From: Acinetobacter sp. SAAs474
Lineage (GTDB): Bacteria; Pseudomonadota; Gammaproteobacteria; Pseudomonadales; Moraxellaceae
Length of the DNA stretch: 64,000 nucleotides
Assembly (NCBI RefSeq): GCF_032823475.1
Contig: NZ_CP127915.1
Location: 744,001-808,000, forward strand
Direction of reading: 5' to 3'
This document shows positions 40,077-50,247 of this stretch, one piece after another (positions within the stretch are counted from its first letter, which is position 1; every line of letters begins with the position of its first letter). A program made the translations under genes and the position numbers. Under the pieces are notes generated by a model, which worked only from the letters and a program-made list of their open reading frames with translations, ran no database searches and was not told the DNA's origin.

Positions 40077-40796
40077 TCAGTTTTTAGACTGCAGTAGATC
40101 GGTATATTGATAGAATACTCCATCTGCTTGCGCTTGAATGCTGGGCCAATCTGTATGTGACCAGTGATCATAAATTGCAATCACATCAATCCCTGCATGT
40201 TTGGCTGCTTCCACACCAATCAATGAGTCTTCGAAAATGACGCATTGTTCGGCACTGATTTGAAAATGATTTAATGCTGTTAAATAAATTTCTGGGTCAG
40301 GTTTAATATTTTGGACATTTTCTCGTGTCAAAATCAGAGAAAAAACGTCATTAAAGTTGAGCTTTTTATAAATCGCCGCATTATTCTCTTGGTAGCGTCG
40401 TAAATTATTTTGACTGGTCGTCGTGGTGAGTGCCAATACAAAGCCTTGTTGCTGTAGGGCCTGTAGCCATAATTCAGCATCAGGTTTTAACTCGACCACA
40501 TGATCTAAAAAATATTGAGAAATTTTATATCTTTCTGTTTTAACATCATTTTTTTCTTTGTGGAAGGTGTATTTCTTATTGAGAAAACCACAGTATTCTA
40601 AATAGGGATCAGTATGATGTTTAAATTTTGTCAATTGTCGATCACGATCACTTTGTATGGTAACGAAATCAATATGCTGTCCACCTAATTGTAAAATTAA
40701 TGCGGCATCGACTTGATTCCAAATACCGACTGAGTCCAGTAAGGTCCCATCCAAATCAAAACAAATCAGCTTTTTATCTTTTAGCCATTGCAGCAT
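40077..40796 (-). CDS. HAD-superfamily phosphatase, subfamily IA
   Basis: The product has 239 residues. It has all HAD motifs: 'CFDLDGTLLDSVG' with nucleophile Asp near residue 13, 'LALTTTTSQ' (motif II Thr), Lys in 'NIKPDPEIYLTAL', and 'CVIFEDSLIGVEAA' (motif IV). The cap domain (about 20-95) is unusually rich in charged residues and has a low-similarity insert 'KKYTFHKEKNDVKTERYK'. It probably dephosphorylates a small metabolite such as phosphoglycolate or a sugar phosphate; the substrate is not predictable. Monocistronic and converging with the chorismate mutase operon. Confidence 0.88.
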   Translation of the reverse strand: MLQWLKDKKLICFDLDGTLLDSVGIWNQVDAALILQLGGQHIDFVTIQSDRDRQLTKFKHHTDPYLEYCGFLNKKYTFHKEKNDVKTERYKISQYFLDHVVELKPDAELWLQALQQQGFVLALTTTTSQNNLRRYQENNAAIYKKLNFNDVFSLILTRENVQNIKPDPEIYLTALNHFQISAEQCVIFEDSLIGVEAAKHAGIDVIAIYDHWSHTDWPSIQAQADGVFYQYTDLLQSKN

Positions 40797-40939
40797 CGTT
40801 TTACTCTTTTCTAGTCACAGAGATTATATTATGCCATTTAAGCCTCAATATTTGCTTGAGCTTTACTTCTAAAAACAGTGATATTGCCAAATCCTAAAAC
40901 ACTTTAGCATCGGTACTTGCAATACTGTGTTGGGGAATA

Positions 40940-41671
40940 ATGATGATTTGGTTGGTGATGGCGGTATTTTCGATTGCTGGATTAATAAAAGGAACCATTG
41001 GTTTGGGATTGCCAGCAGTCTCTATGGGATTATTGACCATGGTCATTAGTCCATTTCAAGCGGCGACTTTATTGATTATCCCCTCTATGGTGACTAATTT
41101 TTGGCAATTGTTTTATGAAGGTCATGTCCTGCGATTGATTCGCCGTTTTTGGCCAATGTTACTTGCTATGGCTGTGGGCTCTGTATGGAGTATTTTTCCG
41201 CCGTTAGGACAGGGTGATTTTAATAGTGAAATGTTGCTGGGCAGTATGTTGGCACTTTATGGATTATATGGGCTTTGTGCGAAAAATATGCCAAATCTAT
41301 CAAAATATGAAAACTATTTATCACCGGTCATTGGCTATTTAGGTGGTGCTTTGACGGTAGCAACAGGTGTTGTGATTATTCCTGTTGTGCCATATTTACA
41401 AAGTTTACAGTTACAAAAAGATGATTTAGTTCAATCGCTCGGACTTGCTTTTACCACATCAACACTGTGCTTATTGATTTCGTTAAATCGTCATACATCG
41501 GAACATTTATCATTTGACTATACCTTATCTGCGCTTGCCTTAGTGCCTGCTTTATTGGGGATGTGGCTGGGCAGTAAATTGCGTTATCGTATTTCTGAAG
41601 CAAAATTTCGCCAAGTATTTTTTATTGGACTGATCAGTTTGGGAACATATATGGTACTGCGTACCTCTTGA
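40940..41671 (+). CDS. TSUP family permease (TauE/SafE), second copy
   Basis: The product has 243 residues with about eight membrane helices. The first repeat shows 'GLIKGTIGLGLPAVSMGLL', a variant of the TauE/SafE motif, and the second 'YLGGALTVATGVVIIPVVPYL'. It is only distantly similar to the TSUP protein at 34662. Two ATG codons at 40940 and 40943 are both possible starts. It converges with the LysR gene 22 bp away, too close for a terminator between them. Confidence 0.82.
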   Translation: MMIWLVMAVFSIAGLIKGTIGLGLPAVSMGLLTMVISPFQAATLLIIPSMVTNFWQLFYEGHVLRLIRRFWPMLLAMAVGSVWSIFPPLGQGDFNSEMLLGSMLALYGLYGLCAKNMPNLSKYENYLSPVIGYLGGALTVATGVVIIPVVPYLQSLQLQKDDLVQSLGLAFTTSTLCLLISLNRHTSEHLSFDYTLSALALVPALLGMWLGSKLRYRISEAKFRQVFFIGLISLGTYMVLRTS

Positions 41672-41693
41672 TCTTTAGTGCTGGTTAAGTATG

Positions 41694-42605
41694 TTAAGTG
41701 TTTGTGCGTATATTGCTCTGGTATGATGAGAGAAATGTGGATAAATGTTGATATGCAGGAGATAAATCTGCAAAGTTTTTGGCAACCAATAATAATTTGC
41801 GATTGGCCCATTGACCTTCAAGTGGAATTTGTTGAAAGTTAAAGTCAGTCGCATAGCGTTTTGCAGCGCGTTGAGGAATAATGGCAATGCCTACACCATC
41901 AGCAATGACCTGTACAATGGCCGCAAAATTGGGTAAACGTAAGCGATATTGAATTTGTGTATTGAGTTGTTTAGCTTGAGTATCAATGGACTGTTGTAAA
42001 GAATGATGTTGCATTAAACCAATAAATGGCTCGTGTACAACCTGTTGTAGACTAAGCTGTTGAGAGGAGGCTAACCGATGTTGTATCGGGCAAATCAATA
42101 CCAGTGGATCTGTTGCAAACTCTAATGTTGATAAATGATCAACAGCAAAAAAACTAGAAATCAGTCCCAGCTGTGCCGAGCCGTTTTCAATCGCATGGAT
42201 GATCATGCTGGATTCAGCTTCTTTAAGCTGAAGATGTATATTGGGATTTTGCAGTAAATATTCTGGGAGTAAGGTGGGTAAATATTCACTTTGTGCAGAT
42301 GAATTACACCACAGTATAAGATCGTGATAATGACCTGTACTAAAAGGCAGCATTGCGAATTCTAGCTGCTGTGCTTGTTGTATCATTTGCTCGGCATGCT
42401 GAATAAAGATTTGACCCGCCAAGGTCAGTTTTACCCCCGAAGCATGACGTGTAAATAAATCTACGGCATATTGTTGTTCGAGTTTTTTGATTCGTTCACT
42501 ACATGCCTGTAGTGATAAGGCAGCTTGTGCTGCACCTTTGGTTAAACTCCCTGTTTCCACAATATATAAGACCAATTGCAAATCAAAAAGATCAAGACGT
42601 ATCAT
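41694..42605 (-). CDS. LysR-family transcriptional regulator
   Basis: The product has 303 residues. The helix-turn-helix is in residues 1-60 ('TGSLTKGAAQAALSLQACSERIKKLE', quoted in part), with the less common 'LQACSERIK' in place of 'QPALSRQIR'; the substrate-binding domain follows from residue 90. It lies downstream of the uracil permease on the same strand but behind a terminator, and its 3' end meets the TSUP gene. Target genes are unknown: no gene is divergent from it. Confidence 0.88.
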   Translation of the reverse strand: MIRLDLFDLQLVLYIVETGSLTKGAAQAALSLQACSERIKKLEQQYAVDLFTRHASGVKLTLAGQIFIQHAEQMIQQAQQLEFAMLPFSTGHYHDLILWCNSSAQSEYLPTLLPEYLLQNPNIHLQLKEAESSMIIHAIENGSAQLGLISSFFAVDHLSTLEFATDPLVLICPIQHRLASSQQLSLQQVVHEPFIGLMQHHSLQQSIDTQAKQLNTQIQYRLRLPNFAAIVQVIADGVGIAIIPQRAAKRYATDFNFQQIPLEGQWANRKLLLVAKNFADLSPAYQHLSTFLSSYQSNIRTNT

Positions 42606-42651
42606 GAGAGTGAAATCACTTTATCATTGAGCAAGTTCAGCATCATATATT

Positions 42652-42678
42652 AAAAAAGCAGTCCGAAGACTGCTTTTT
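42652..42678 (-). terminator. Terminator of the uracil permease gene
   Basis: AAAAAAGCAGTC (42652-42663) and GACTGCTTTTT (42668-42678) around CGAA. On the minus strand it ends the permease transcript just before the LysR gene. Confidence 0.88.
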
Positions 42679-42683
42679 AGCGA

Positions 42684-43994
42684 TCAATTTGATTTGGATG
42701 ATTCGGTTAAACTAAAAAACCAGTTTAGTAATAAGGCTGCAAATGTTGCTGTACCAATACCACCTAAATTAAAGCTACCAAATTGTAAAGCAAAGTCACC
42801 GGTACCTAAAATCAGCGTGACAGCAGCAACAATCAGATTTTTGTTTTGAGAAAAATCGACTTTATTTTCAATCCAGATTTTTGCACCAGCAATAGTAATT
42901 AAGCCAAATACTACAATTGATGCACCTGTTAAAATTGCGGTTGGAATGGTATGAATCACAGCACCAAACTTGGGGGAGAGGCCTAAAAATATGGCAAAAA
43001 TACCCGCAATTGCAAAAATAATCGTGGAATAGACGCGAGTGACTGCCATGACACCAATATTTTCACCATAGGTCGTCATCCCCGGCGCACCGACACTCCC
43101 CGAGAGTGTGGTTGCAACACCATCTGCCAAAAAGGCCTTGCCAATTTGTGGATCAAGATTCTCTCCAGTCATTGCACCCACTGCTTTAATATGACCTAAA
43201 TTTTCAGCCATTAAAATCAGAGCGACTGGTGCAATAATTAGAATGGCATTGATATCGAATGTTGGCGCGTGCAGGGTGGGTACACCAAACCAGCTGGCTT
43301 GTTGAATGGGTAAAAAGTTAATCGGTGTGCCATAACCGAATACATTACTAATGAGATAGTAAATAAAATAGGCCATGACCAGACCAACCAGTAACAATAA
43401 GCGTTGTAATAGGCCTTTGGTAAATACCGCAATAGCGCCCATACATAATACGGTCAAGAGCGACATCCACATATTAAAAGGATTACCCGCAACACTTTTT
43501 ACCGTAACTGGCGCTAAGTTTAGGCCAATAATCATCACCACTGCACCAGTCACAACAGGTGGCATTAATTTTTCAATCCAAGCTGTGCCCGTTGCCATGA
43601 CCATTAAGCCAAAAATCGCATATAAGATACCGCAGGCCATAATACCGCCTGCTGCAACGGCCAGATTGGTATTGGGCGCGCCTGTTCCTGATGCGGCATA
43701 ACCTGTTGCTGCAATAACGACACCAATAAATGCAAAACTTGAACCCAAATAACTCGGAACACGACCACCGGTCATGATAAAGAATAAAATGGTACAAATT
43801 CCTGACATTAAAATGGCAAGATTAGGATCAAATCCCATGAGAAATGGTGCCAGTACGGTTGAACCGAACATGGCAAAAGCATGTTGTATCCCTAAAACAA
43901 TACTTTGATTGGTTGGAAGATATTCATTTGTGCCCACTGGGCGTGCATCGATATTGCCCTGATAAGGACGCCATTGGGGAAACCAATTGGACAT
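42684..43994 (-). CDS. RutG-like uracil/pyrimidine permease (NCS2 family)
   Basis: The product has 436 residues from the ATG at 43994; a TTG at 44009 also fits the frame, and neither has a good ribosome-binding site. About 14 membrane helices. Long stretches resemble E. coli RutG: 'GIQHAFAMFGSTVLAPFLMG', 'GGRVPSYLGSSFAFIGVV', 'LMPPVVTGAVVMIIGLNLAP' and the transport-site 'LMAENLGHIKAV' with the conserved Glu. It imports uracil or related bases with H+ in the inner membrane. The rest of the rut pathway is absent from the window. Confidence 0.9.
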   Translation of the reverse strand: MSNWFPQWRPYQGNIDARPVGTNEYLPTNQSIVLGIQHAFAMFGSTVLAPFLMGFDPNLAILMSGICTILFFIMTGGRVPSYLGSSFAFIGVVIAATGYAASGTGAPNTNLAVAAGGIMACGILYAIFGLMVMATGTAWIEKLMPPVVTGAVVMIIGLNLAPVTVKSVAGNPFNMWMSLLTVLCMGAIAVFTKGLLQRLLLLVGLVMAYFIYYLISNVFGYGTPINFLPIQQASWFGVPTLHAPTFDINAILIIAPVALILMAENLGHIKAVGAMTGENLDPQIGKAFLADGVATTLSGSVGAPGMTTYGENIGVMAVTRVYSTIIFAIAGIFAIFLGLSPKFGAVIHTIPTAILTGASIVVFGLITIAGAKIWIENKVDFSQNKNLIVAAVTLILGTGDFALQFGSFNLGGIGTATFAALLLNWFFSLTESSKSN

Positions 43995-44246
43995 AAAATG
44001 AGCACTCAAAAGCTAAATTGTGCACATGATACTCTTGTTTATAACAAGATTTAATCCATTCAAGTGAAATTTTATTAAAACTAATTATATGACTTACATC
44101 AATTTTTACCATATGGTAAAAGTTTTTTATAATTATGTTCTCTTAACTTGGTGAATTCAGATCAATTTTTAAAATATGATCAGCCTAAACATGATTTTAT
44201 CGAGCGAGTGCCAAACTGATCATAGTGATTAAAATGTGTTGAATAA

Positions 44247-44273
44247 AGAAGCAGATCATCGCGATCTGCTTCT
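44247..44273 (-). terminator. ppc terminator
   Basis: AGAAGCAGATC (44247-44257) pairs with GATCTGCTTCT (44263-44273). On the minus strand it is followed by TTTATT, a moderate T run, 15 bp after the ppc stop codon. Confidence 0.75.
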
Positions 44274-44287
44274 ACAGTCATGATCAA

Positions 44288-46972
44288 TTAGCCTGTATTG
44301 CGAAGTCCTGCTGCAATTCCGGTAATACTCACCATCAGTGCATGATCAATCGGTGTATGTTCAGACTGTTGTGTTGCAATATAGGCACGACGACGTTTCA
44401 TTAATTCAGCTTGTAGCAGATGTAAGGGGAGTAAATAAGGTTTACGCACTTTCATCGACTGATCGAGTACATCATTACTACTCAATAGTTTTGATTCACC
44501 TTTTAATAGCAATAAGGTGTCTACCGCATTTTTTAGGCGTTGACGTAACTCTGCACCTAAAATTTTTAAATGTTCATCATCCGTTAAATGTGATTCATAA
44601 TACAGTGCAATATGTGCATCTGATTTGGACAGCACCATTTCCAGCATATCAATTAAGGTTTGGAAATATGGCCATTCCAGCAACATTTGATCAAGAATTA
44701 CTTTTTGATCATCTGCAATCATTTGATGCAGTGCAGTTCCTGTACCGAGCCATGCAGGTAACATCAGACGAATTTGAGTCCAAGCAAAAACCCAAGGGAT
44801 AGCACGTAGTGATTCAATTCCACCACTGACTTTACGTTTTGCAGGACGTGATCCTAGTGGTAACATTTGTAATTCAAGCTCAGGTGTTACTGTTCTTAGA
44901 TATTTTACAAAATGTGGATTTTCACGTACGGTTTGACGATAAACCTGTACCGAACGATTGGTCATCAAATTCATCAAATGACGCCATTCTGCTTTAGGCA
45001 CAGGTGGAGGAAGCAGCGTCGCCTCTAACGTTGCTGCAGTATAGACTTCCAGATTTTGCAGTGCCACACCCTCTAAGCCAAATTTAAAACGAATCATTTC
45101 ACCTTGTTCAGTGACACGAATTGCGCCAGAAATTGAACCTGGAGGTTGTGAAAAAAGAGCTTGCTGTGTCGGTGCACCACCGCGACTGATTGAACCACCA
45201 CGGCCATGGAATAAGGTCAGTTGTACCTGATGTTGCTGAGCGATTGCGGTTAATTCTTCTTGTGCTCGATATTGTGCCCAGTTGGCGGACATAAACCCAG
45301 CATCTTTTGCCGAATCTGAATAGCCAATCATCACTTCATGTTTACCTTGAATATGCTGTTTATACCAATGCATATTAAATAAGGTATTCATGGTGTCTGC
45401 CGCACCATCTAAATCTTTGAGGGTTTCAAATAAGGGAACGACTCTTAAAGGATGCTGAATACCCGCTTCTTTTTGTAATAATAATACAGCTAAAATATCA
45501 CTTGGATATTCAGCCATCGAAATAATATAGGCACCTAAGCATTCTTGAGGCTGTTGTGCCAATGTGCGCATAGTGGCAAAAACTTCTTGTACATCTGGAT
45601 GTTCAATCAGACTTTGCTGTGGCTCTTGCAAAAACTTAGGTAATAAAGGGCGTTTGCTTTGTAACTCTTGTAATAAAAAGTTTTGACGTGCTTGTTCAGT
45701 CCATGTTTCAAAATTGCCCAGACCCAAATATTCAGTAATTGCTGAAATAGCCTGACGATGACGTCCAGACTCTTGACGAATATCCAGTTTTAACAGTTCG
45801 ATACCAAAACAATTCACACGATGAATAAAGTCGAGCAATTTGCCATTGGCGATTTCTGCCAGATTCGATTCTACCAACGAGCGATAACACAGTTGTAACG
45901 GTTGTAATAGTTCATCTTTACTGTGAATAATACCTGTTGCATCGGCTTGTCGACCAGCCAGTTTTTCTGCCAGCCAGTGACGAGTTGCTTTTAATTGTTC
46001 ACGGGTATGGCGTAAATATTCACGATAAGGTTCAGCATGTTGATAGCCTAATGTTTGTTGTAGCTCTGCAGAACATTGTGATATGGACAGTTCCCAGCGT
46101 AGTGCTTCAATATCACGTAAATAGAGATCGGCAGCCTTCCAGCGCGATAACCACAGTACTTCTTGTGTGACTTGATGAGTTACGTTTGGATTGCCATCAC
46201 GGTCTCCTCCCATCCAAGAAGCAAAACGTATTGGTGAAATATTCAGGGGTAAATGTTGTTGGCAGTGATGATGAACCAGTTCATCCAATTCACGCATAAA
46301 TTTAGGAATCGCATTCCATAGCGTTTGTTCGATGGTGGTAAAACCCCATTTTGCCTCATCAATCGGTGTTGGACGGTGCTGGCGAATTTCATCGGTCTGC
46401 CATGCAGAACAGATGAGTTGTTTGAGATCATCAAGGATTGCTTGACGTTCACGTGGCGTTAGTTTTTGTTGATCTAATTTAAATAAACAGTCATTAATAC
46501 CATCATATTTTTGAATCAATGTTCTACGACTGACTTCTGTAGGATGTGCGGTAAGTACGAGCTCGATCTTTAATTCACAAATTTGTTGATATAGTGCTGT
46601 TGTGGAAATTTGTTGTGTTTTAAATTTTTCAAATAAATGATCGAGTGGATTTGGTGATGGAGAATGAGGATCAAATTCACGTTGTCGACGACTGCGAACG
46701 ACATGGTATTGTTCGGCAATATTGGCAAAGTTTAAAAAATGGCTAAATGCACGCGTGAGTGGCAAAATTTCTTCATCGTTTAAACTCGATAATAAGGTCG
46801 CCAATTGTTGTTCTGCTTCAGCTTGACCATCTCTGGCACCTTTAGATAAAGCACGAATTTGCTCTACTTGATTAAACAAATCTTGTCCGACTTGTTCCTT
46901 GAGTATTTCTCCTAATAAATTCCCAAGTAAACGTACGTCTTCGCGTAAAGGGGCATCAATTTGTTGAATCAT
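44288..46972 (-). CDS. ppc: Phosphoenolpyruvate carboxylase
   Basis: The product has 894 residues (E. coli 883). It carboxylates phosphoenolpyruvate to oxaloacetate to replenish the TCA cycle. Key motifs are present: 'VLTAHPTEVSRRTL' with the catalytic His near residue 140, 'GGDRDGNPNVT', 'GYSDSAKDAG', the mobile loop 'FHGRGGSISRGGAPTQ' and the C-terminal 'GIAAGLRNTG'. The ATG has AGGAGAA 7 nt upstream. It is a single-gene unit, with a 270-bp gap to the permease and 690 bp upstream. Confidence 0.97.
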   Translation of the reverse strand: MIQQIDAPLREDVRLLGNLLGEILKEQVGQDLFNQVEQIRALSKGARDGQAEAEQQLATLLSSLNDEEILPLTRAFSHFLNFANIAEQYHVVRSRRQREFDPHSPSPNPLDHLFEKFKTQQISTTALYQQICELKIELVLTAHPTEVSRRTLIQKYDGINDCLFKLDQQKLTPRERQAILDDLKQLICSAWQTDEIRQHRPTPIDEAKWGFTTIEQTLWNAIPKFMRELDELVHHHCQQHLPLNISPIRFASWMGGDRDGNPNVTHQVTQEVLWLSRWKAADLYLRDIEALRWELSISQCSAELQQTLGYQHAEPYREYLRHTREQLKATRHWLAEKLAGRQADATGIIHSKDELLQPLQLCYRSLVESNLAEIANGKLLDFIHRVNCFGIELLKLDIRQESGRHRQAISAITEYLGLGNFETWTEQARQNFLLQELQSKRPLLPKFLQEPQQSLIEHPDVQEVFATMRTLAQQPQECLGAYIISMAEYPSDILAVLLLQKEAGIQHPLRVVPLFETLKDLDGAADTMNTLFNMHWYKQHIQGKHEVMIGYSDSAKDAGFMSANWAQYRAQEELTAIAQQHQVQLTLFHGRGGSISRGGAPTQQALFSQPPGSISGAIRVTEQGEMIRFKFGLEGVALQNLEVYTAATLEATLLPPPVPKAEWRHLMNLMTNRSVQVYRQTVRENPHFVKYLRTVTPELELQMLPLGSRPAKRKVSGGIESLRAIPWVFAWTQIRLMLPAWLGTGTALHQMIADDQKVILDQMLLEWPYFQTLIDMLEMVLSKSDAHIALYYESHLTDDEHLKILGAELRQRLKNAVDTLLLLKGESKLLSSNDVLDQSMKVRKPYLLPLHLLQAELMKRRRAYIATQQSEHTPIDHALMVSITGIAAGLRNTG

Positions 46973-47690
46973 TTATCATTCTCCTTACATTCTTTATTTG
47001 ACTATACTCTGAAATAATGACAATCCAAGTGACCTCCAGACAAAAGTAGCAGTGAATAAACCGCTAAATTCAAGCACTGTTATAGCATGGAAATATCAAA
47101 AAACTGGCCGATATTGATATTTTTATTTATTGAATTATCTTTTTAAAATAGAAACGGCTATTCATGCGATTACTGGGTTAACTATGATAAGTATATTCAA
47201 TCAGTATAGCGCAAAAAGACAAAATAATCGTACTTTACACGACAAGTTAATGACGAATAAATAGATATTAATAGTTGATTTTTATGTAATCTTTTAAATG
47301 ATGAGATCTGTTATTGGTGTTGGGTATCGCCCAGTCAATTGCGCTTAAATGATTTAAGCTGAAATATCATCTACAAGATGCTATTGCATTGCTTACAGCA
47401 AGGGGCAATCGCGCTTTATTTTTGGTATTGTCATGATCACCATACACCATTGTTCCAGCATTCAACAGCAGAGCGTTGAGCAGCATGATTTTTTGAGTGG
47501 TATCAGTTTATTTTAAGTTAAAAAAAACAACAATATTAATTCTGGATTATGCTAAAATAGGGTGCTAAATGTTTAAAATTTAAATATAGTTGCACGCTAT
47601 ATAACATTCAAATTTTAAATAATTCTTTTATGATCGAAGTCATGCCATCAAATATAATACAACAGTATGGCAATCGGGGTTGAGCTAAAC
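46973..47690. other. Long intergenic stretch between ppc and the membrane-protein gene
   Basis: About 700 AT-rich bases, transcribed away from on both sides. A 39-codon minus-strand frame near 47372-47490 lacks a ribosome-binding site. Around 47571-47625 two AT-rich 13-mers (TTTAAAATTTAAA and TTCAAATTTTAAA) flank a TTGCACGCTATATAAC sequence. I see no gene or terminator. Confidence 0.4.
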
Positions 47691-48068
47691 ATGGATACAG
47701 ATAACCTAAAAAAATATCGTCGTTCGATTATGATCGCCTATATCTGTATGTTTCTTGCTTTATTTACCTTTCTTTTTAGTTTGTTTGCCTATCTATTTGC
47801 ACGAAAAGTTGCCTTGGCCAGTGATGCGGAAGTCTGGTTACAAGCACAAGCGCTTTGGTTGATGCGCAGTTCGATTATTTATTTTATCTGTATGATTTTC
47901 GCTGCACTGTGGTTTGTACCGTTGTATTTTTATTATTGGGATACCTATATTTGGGTAACCACATGCACTGTGATCGGTGTGGTGTTTACAGTCGTCGCAT
48001 TTCTTTATTTATTAAATGCATGGATTAAAGGTATTTCAAAATTTGTCAAGAATAAAGCTGTTTATTGA
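47691..48068 (+). CDS. Hypothetical membrane protein, three helices
   Basis: I do not recognise a named family. From the ATG at 47691 it has 125 residues; an ATG at 47667 would add eight. A short charged N-terminus (MDTDNLKKYRR) is followed by three predicted membrane helices (about 12-36, 60-84 and 88-112) rich in Phe, Tyr and Trp, and a basic tail (KFVKNKAVY). The loop between helices 1 and 2 is amphipathic. It lies 105 bp before dnaJ, but dnaJ has its own heat-shock-like promoter, so co-regulation is only partial at most. Confidence 0.65.
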   Translation: MDTDNLKKYRRSIMIAYICMFLALFTFLFSLFAYLFARKVALASDAEVWLQAQALWLMRSSIIYFICMIFAALWFVPLYFYYWDTYIWVTTCTVIGVVFTVVAFLYLLNAWIKGISKFVKNKAVY

Positions 48069-48096
48069 CGGTTGAAAATTTTTTTCTGTGATTGCT

Positions 48097-48121
48097 CTTG
48101 TAAAATACAGTTATACCCCAA
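48097..48121 (+). promoter_or_regulatory. Sigma-32 (heat-shock) promoter for dnaJ
   Basis: CTTGTA (48097-48102), a 13-bp spacer and CCCCAA (48116-48121) match the heat-shock consensus with the same spacing as the grpE promoter. The predicted leader is about 45 nt. Confidence 0.7.
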
Positions 48122-48173
48122 CGTTACCCAACAGTAAATATTGAATGAATTTCCGTGAGGAGCATCGCCAGAC

Positions 48174-49280
48174 ATGGCTAAACGTGATTATTATGAGGTT
48201 TTAGGTGTTTCTAAAACAGCTAGTGATGATGAGATTAAAAAAGCCTACCGTAAGTTGGCGATGAAATATCATCCAGACCGCAATCCAGACAGTGCAGAAG
48301 CAGAAGATAAGTTTAAAGAAGCTTCAGAAGCCTATGAAGTATTGTCTGACAGCGAAAAGCGCAGTATGTATGACCGTATGGGACATCAAGCTTTTGAAGG
48401 CGGTATGGGCGGTGGCGGCTTCGGCGGTTTTAGTGCTGAAGACGTATTTAGCCAATTCGGTGATATTTTCGGTAATGCATTTGGTGGCGGACGAGCACAG
48501 CAACGTGCACGTCGTGGATCTGACTTACGTTATGTGATGGAATTGACCCTAGAAGAAGCAGTACAAGGGGTTAAAAAAACCATTACCTTTACTGCACCAG
48601 CACCATGTGACGTGTGTGATGGTAAAGGATCAAAAAATCCAAATGATGTTGAAACCTGTAAAACCTGTCATGGTGCAGGTCAGGTTCGTATGCAACAAGG
48701 TTTCTTCTCTGTGCAGCAAACCTGTAGCACCTGTCGTGGACAAGGTAAAATTATTAAGAATCCTTGTCAGAGTTGTCATGGTTCAGGTGTTTCTGATCGT
48801 CAACAAACACTTGAAGTCACTATCCCTGCAGGGGTTGATAATGGTGACCGTGTCCGTTTATCGGGTAAGGGTGAAGCAATTCGTGATGGTCAGGCCGGAG
48901 ATTTATACGTTGAAGTCGTGGTTCGTGAGCACGAAGTGTTTCAACGTGATGGTGCCGACCTGTATATGGATGTGCCAATCAGCATTGCAGATGCAGCATT
49001 GGGTAAAGAAATTGAAATTCCAACACTGGAAGGGCGTGTAAGTTTAAAAGTGCCTGAAGGTACACAAACCGGTAAATTATTCCGTTTACGTGGTAAAGGG
49101 GTTAAGCCGGTACGGACCAGTATGACCGGTGATTTATTGTGTCGTATTGTGGTTGAAACACCGGTACATTTAACATCACGTCAGCGTGAATTACTGCAAG
49201 AATTACAAGCAACGCTTGATGGTGCTGATAGTAAATCATCACCAAAGAAAAAATCTTTCTTTGATCGTTTATTTGATTGA
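48174..49280 (+). CDS. dnaJ: Molecular chaperone DnaJ (Hsp40)
   Basis: The product has 368 residues. It delivers substrates to DnaK and stimulates its ATPase. The J domain (1-70) has '[20 protein letters not shown]' and the HPD motif in 'KYHPDRNP'; a Gly/Phe-rich linker (75-105) follows; then four zinc-binding CxxCxGxG repeats ('CDVCDGKG', 'CKTCHGAG', 'CSTCRGQG', 'CQSCHGSG') and the C-terminal substrate-binding domain. GAGGAG precedes the ATG. It lies 29 kb from dnaK. Confidence 0.98.
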   Translation: MAKRDYYEVLGVSKTASDDEIKKAYRKLAMKYHPDRNPDSAEAEDKFKEASEAYEVLSDSEKRSMYDRMGHQAFEGGMGGGGFGGFSAEDVFSQFGDIFGNAFGGGRAQQRARRGSDLRYVMELTLEEAVQGVKKTITFTAPAPCDVCDGKGSKNPNDVETCKTCHGAGQVRMQQGFFSVQQTCSTCRGQGKIIKNPCQSCHGSGVSDRQQTLEVTIPAGVDNGDRVRLSGKGEAIRDGQAGDLYVEVVVREHEVFQRDGADLYMDVPISIADAALGKEIEIPTLEGRVSLKVPEGTQTGKLFRLRGKGVKPVRTSMTGDLLCRIVVETPVHLTSRQRELLQELQATLDGADSKSSPKKKSFFDRLFD

Positions 49281-49293
49281 TCACGCCATAATT

Positions 49294-49324
49294 AAAAAAA
49301 TCGCCCAACTGGGCGATTTTTTTT
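49294..49324. terminator. dnaJ/dapB convergent terminator
   Basis: An AT-tailed stem ATCGCCCA/TGGGCGAT (49300-49307 and 49310-49317) with seven A before and seven or more T after, able to work in both directions between the converging dnaJ and dapB genes. Confidence 0.9.
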
Positions 49325-49354
49325 AAATCCATGACTGATCAATCGATAAAATCA

Positions 49355-50173
<819 letters not shown>

Positions 50174-50247
50174 CTAACAAGATAACAAAACAAGGCTAAT
50201 CATATTGCATATTAGCCCATTTTGCGTAGATATCAATCAATGCAATT

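Noticed and set aside
47372..47490. 39-codon minus-strand ORF between ppc and the membrane-protein gene
   Set aside because: No ribosome-binding site and no signal peptide or known motif; best seen as chance.
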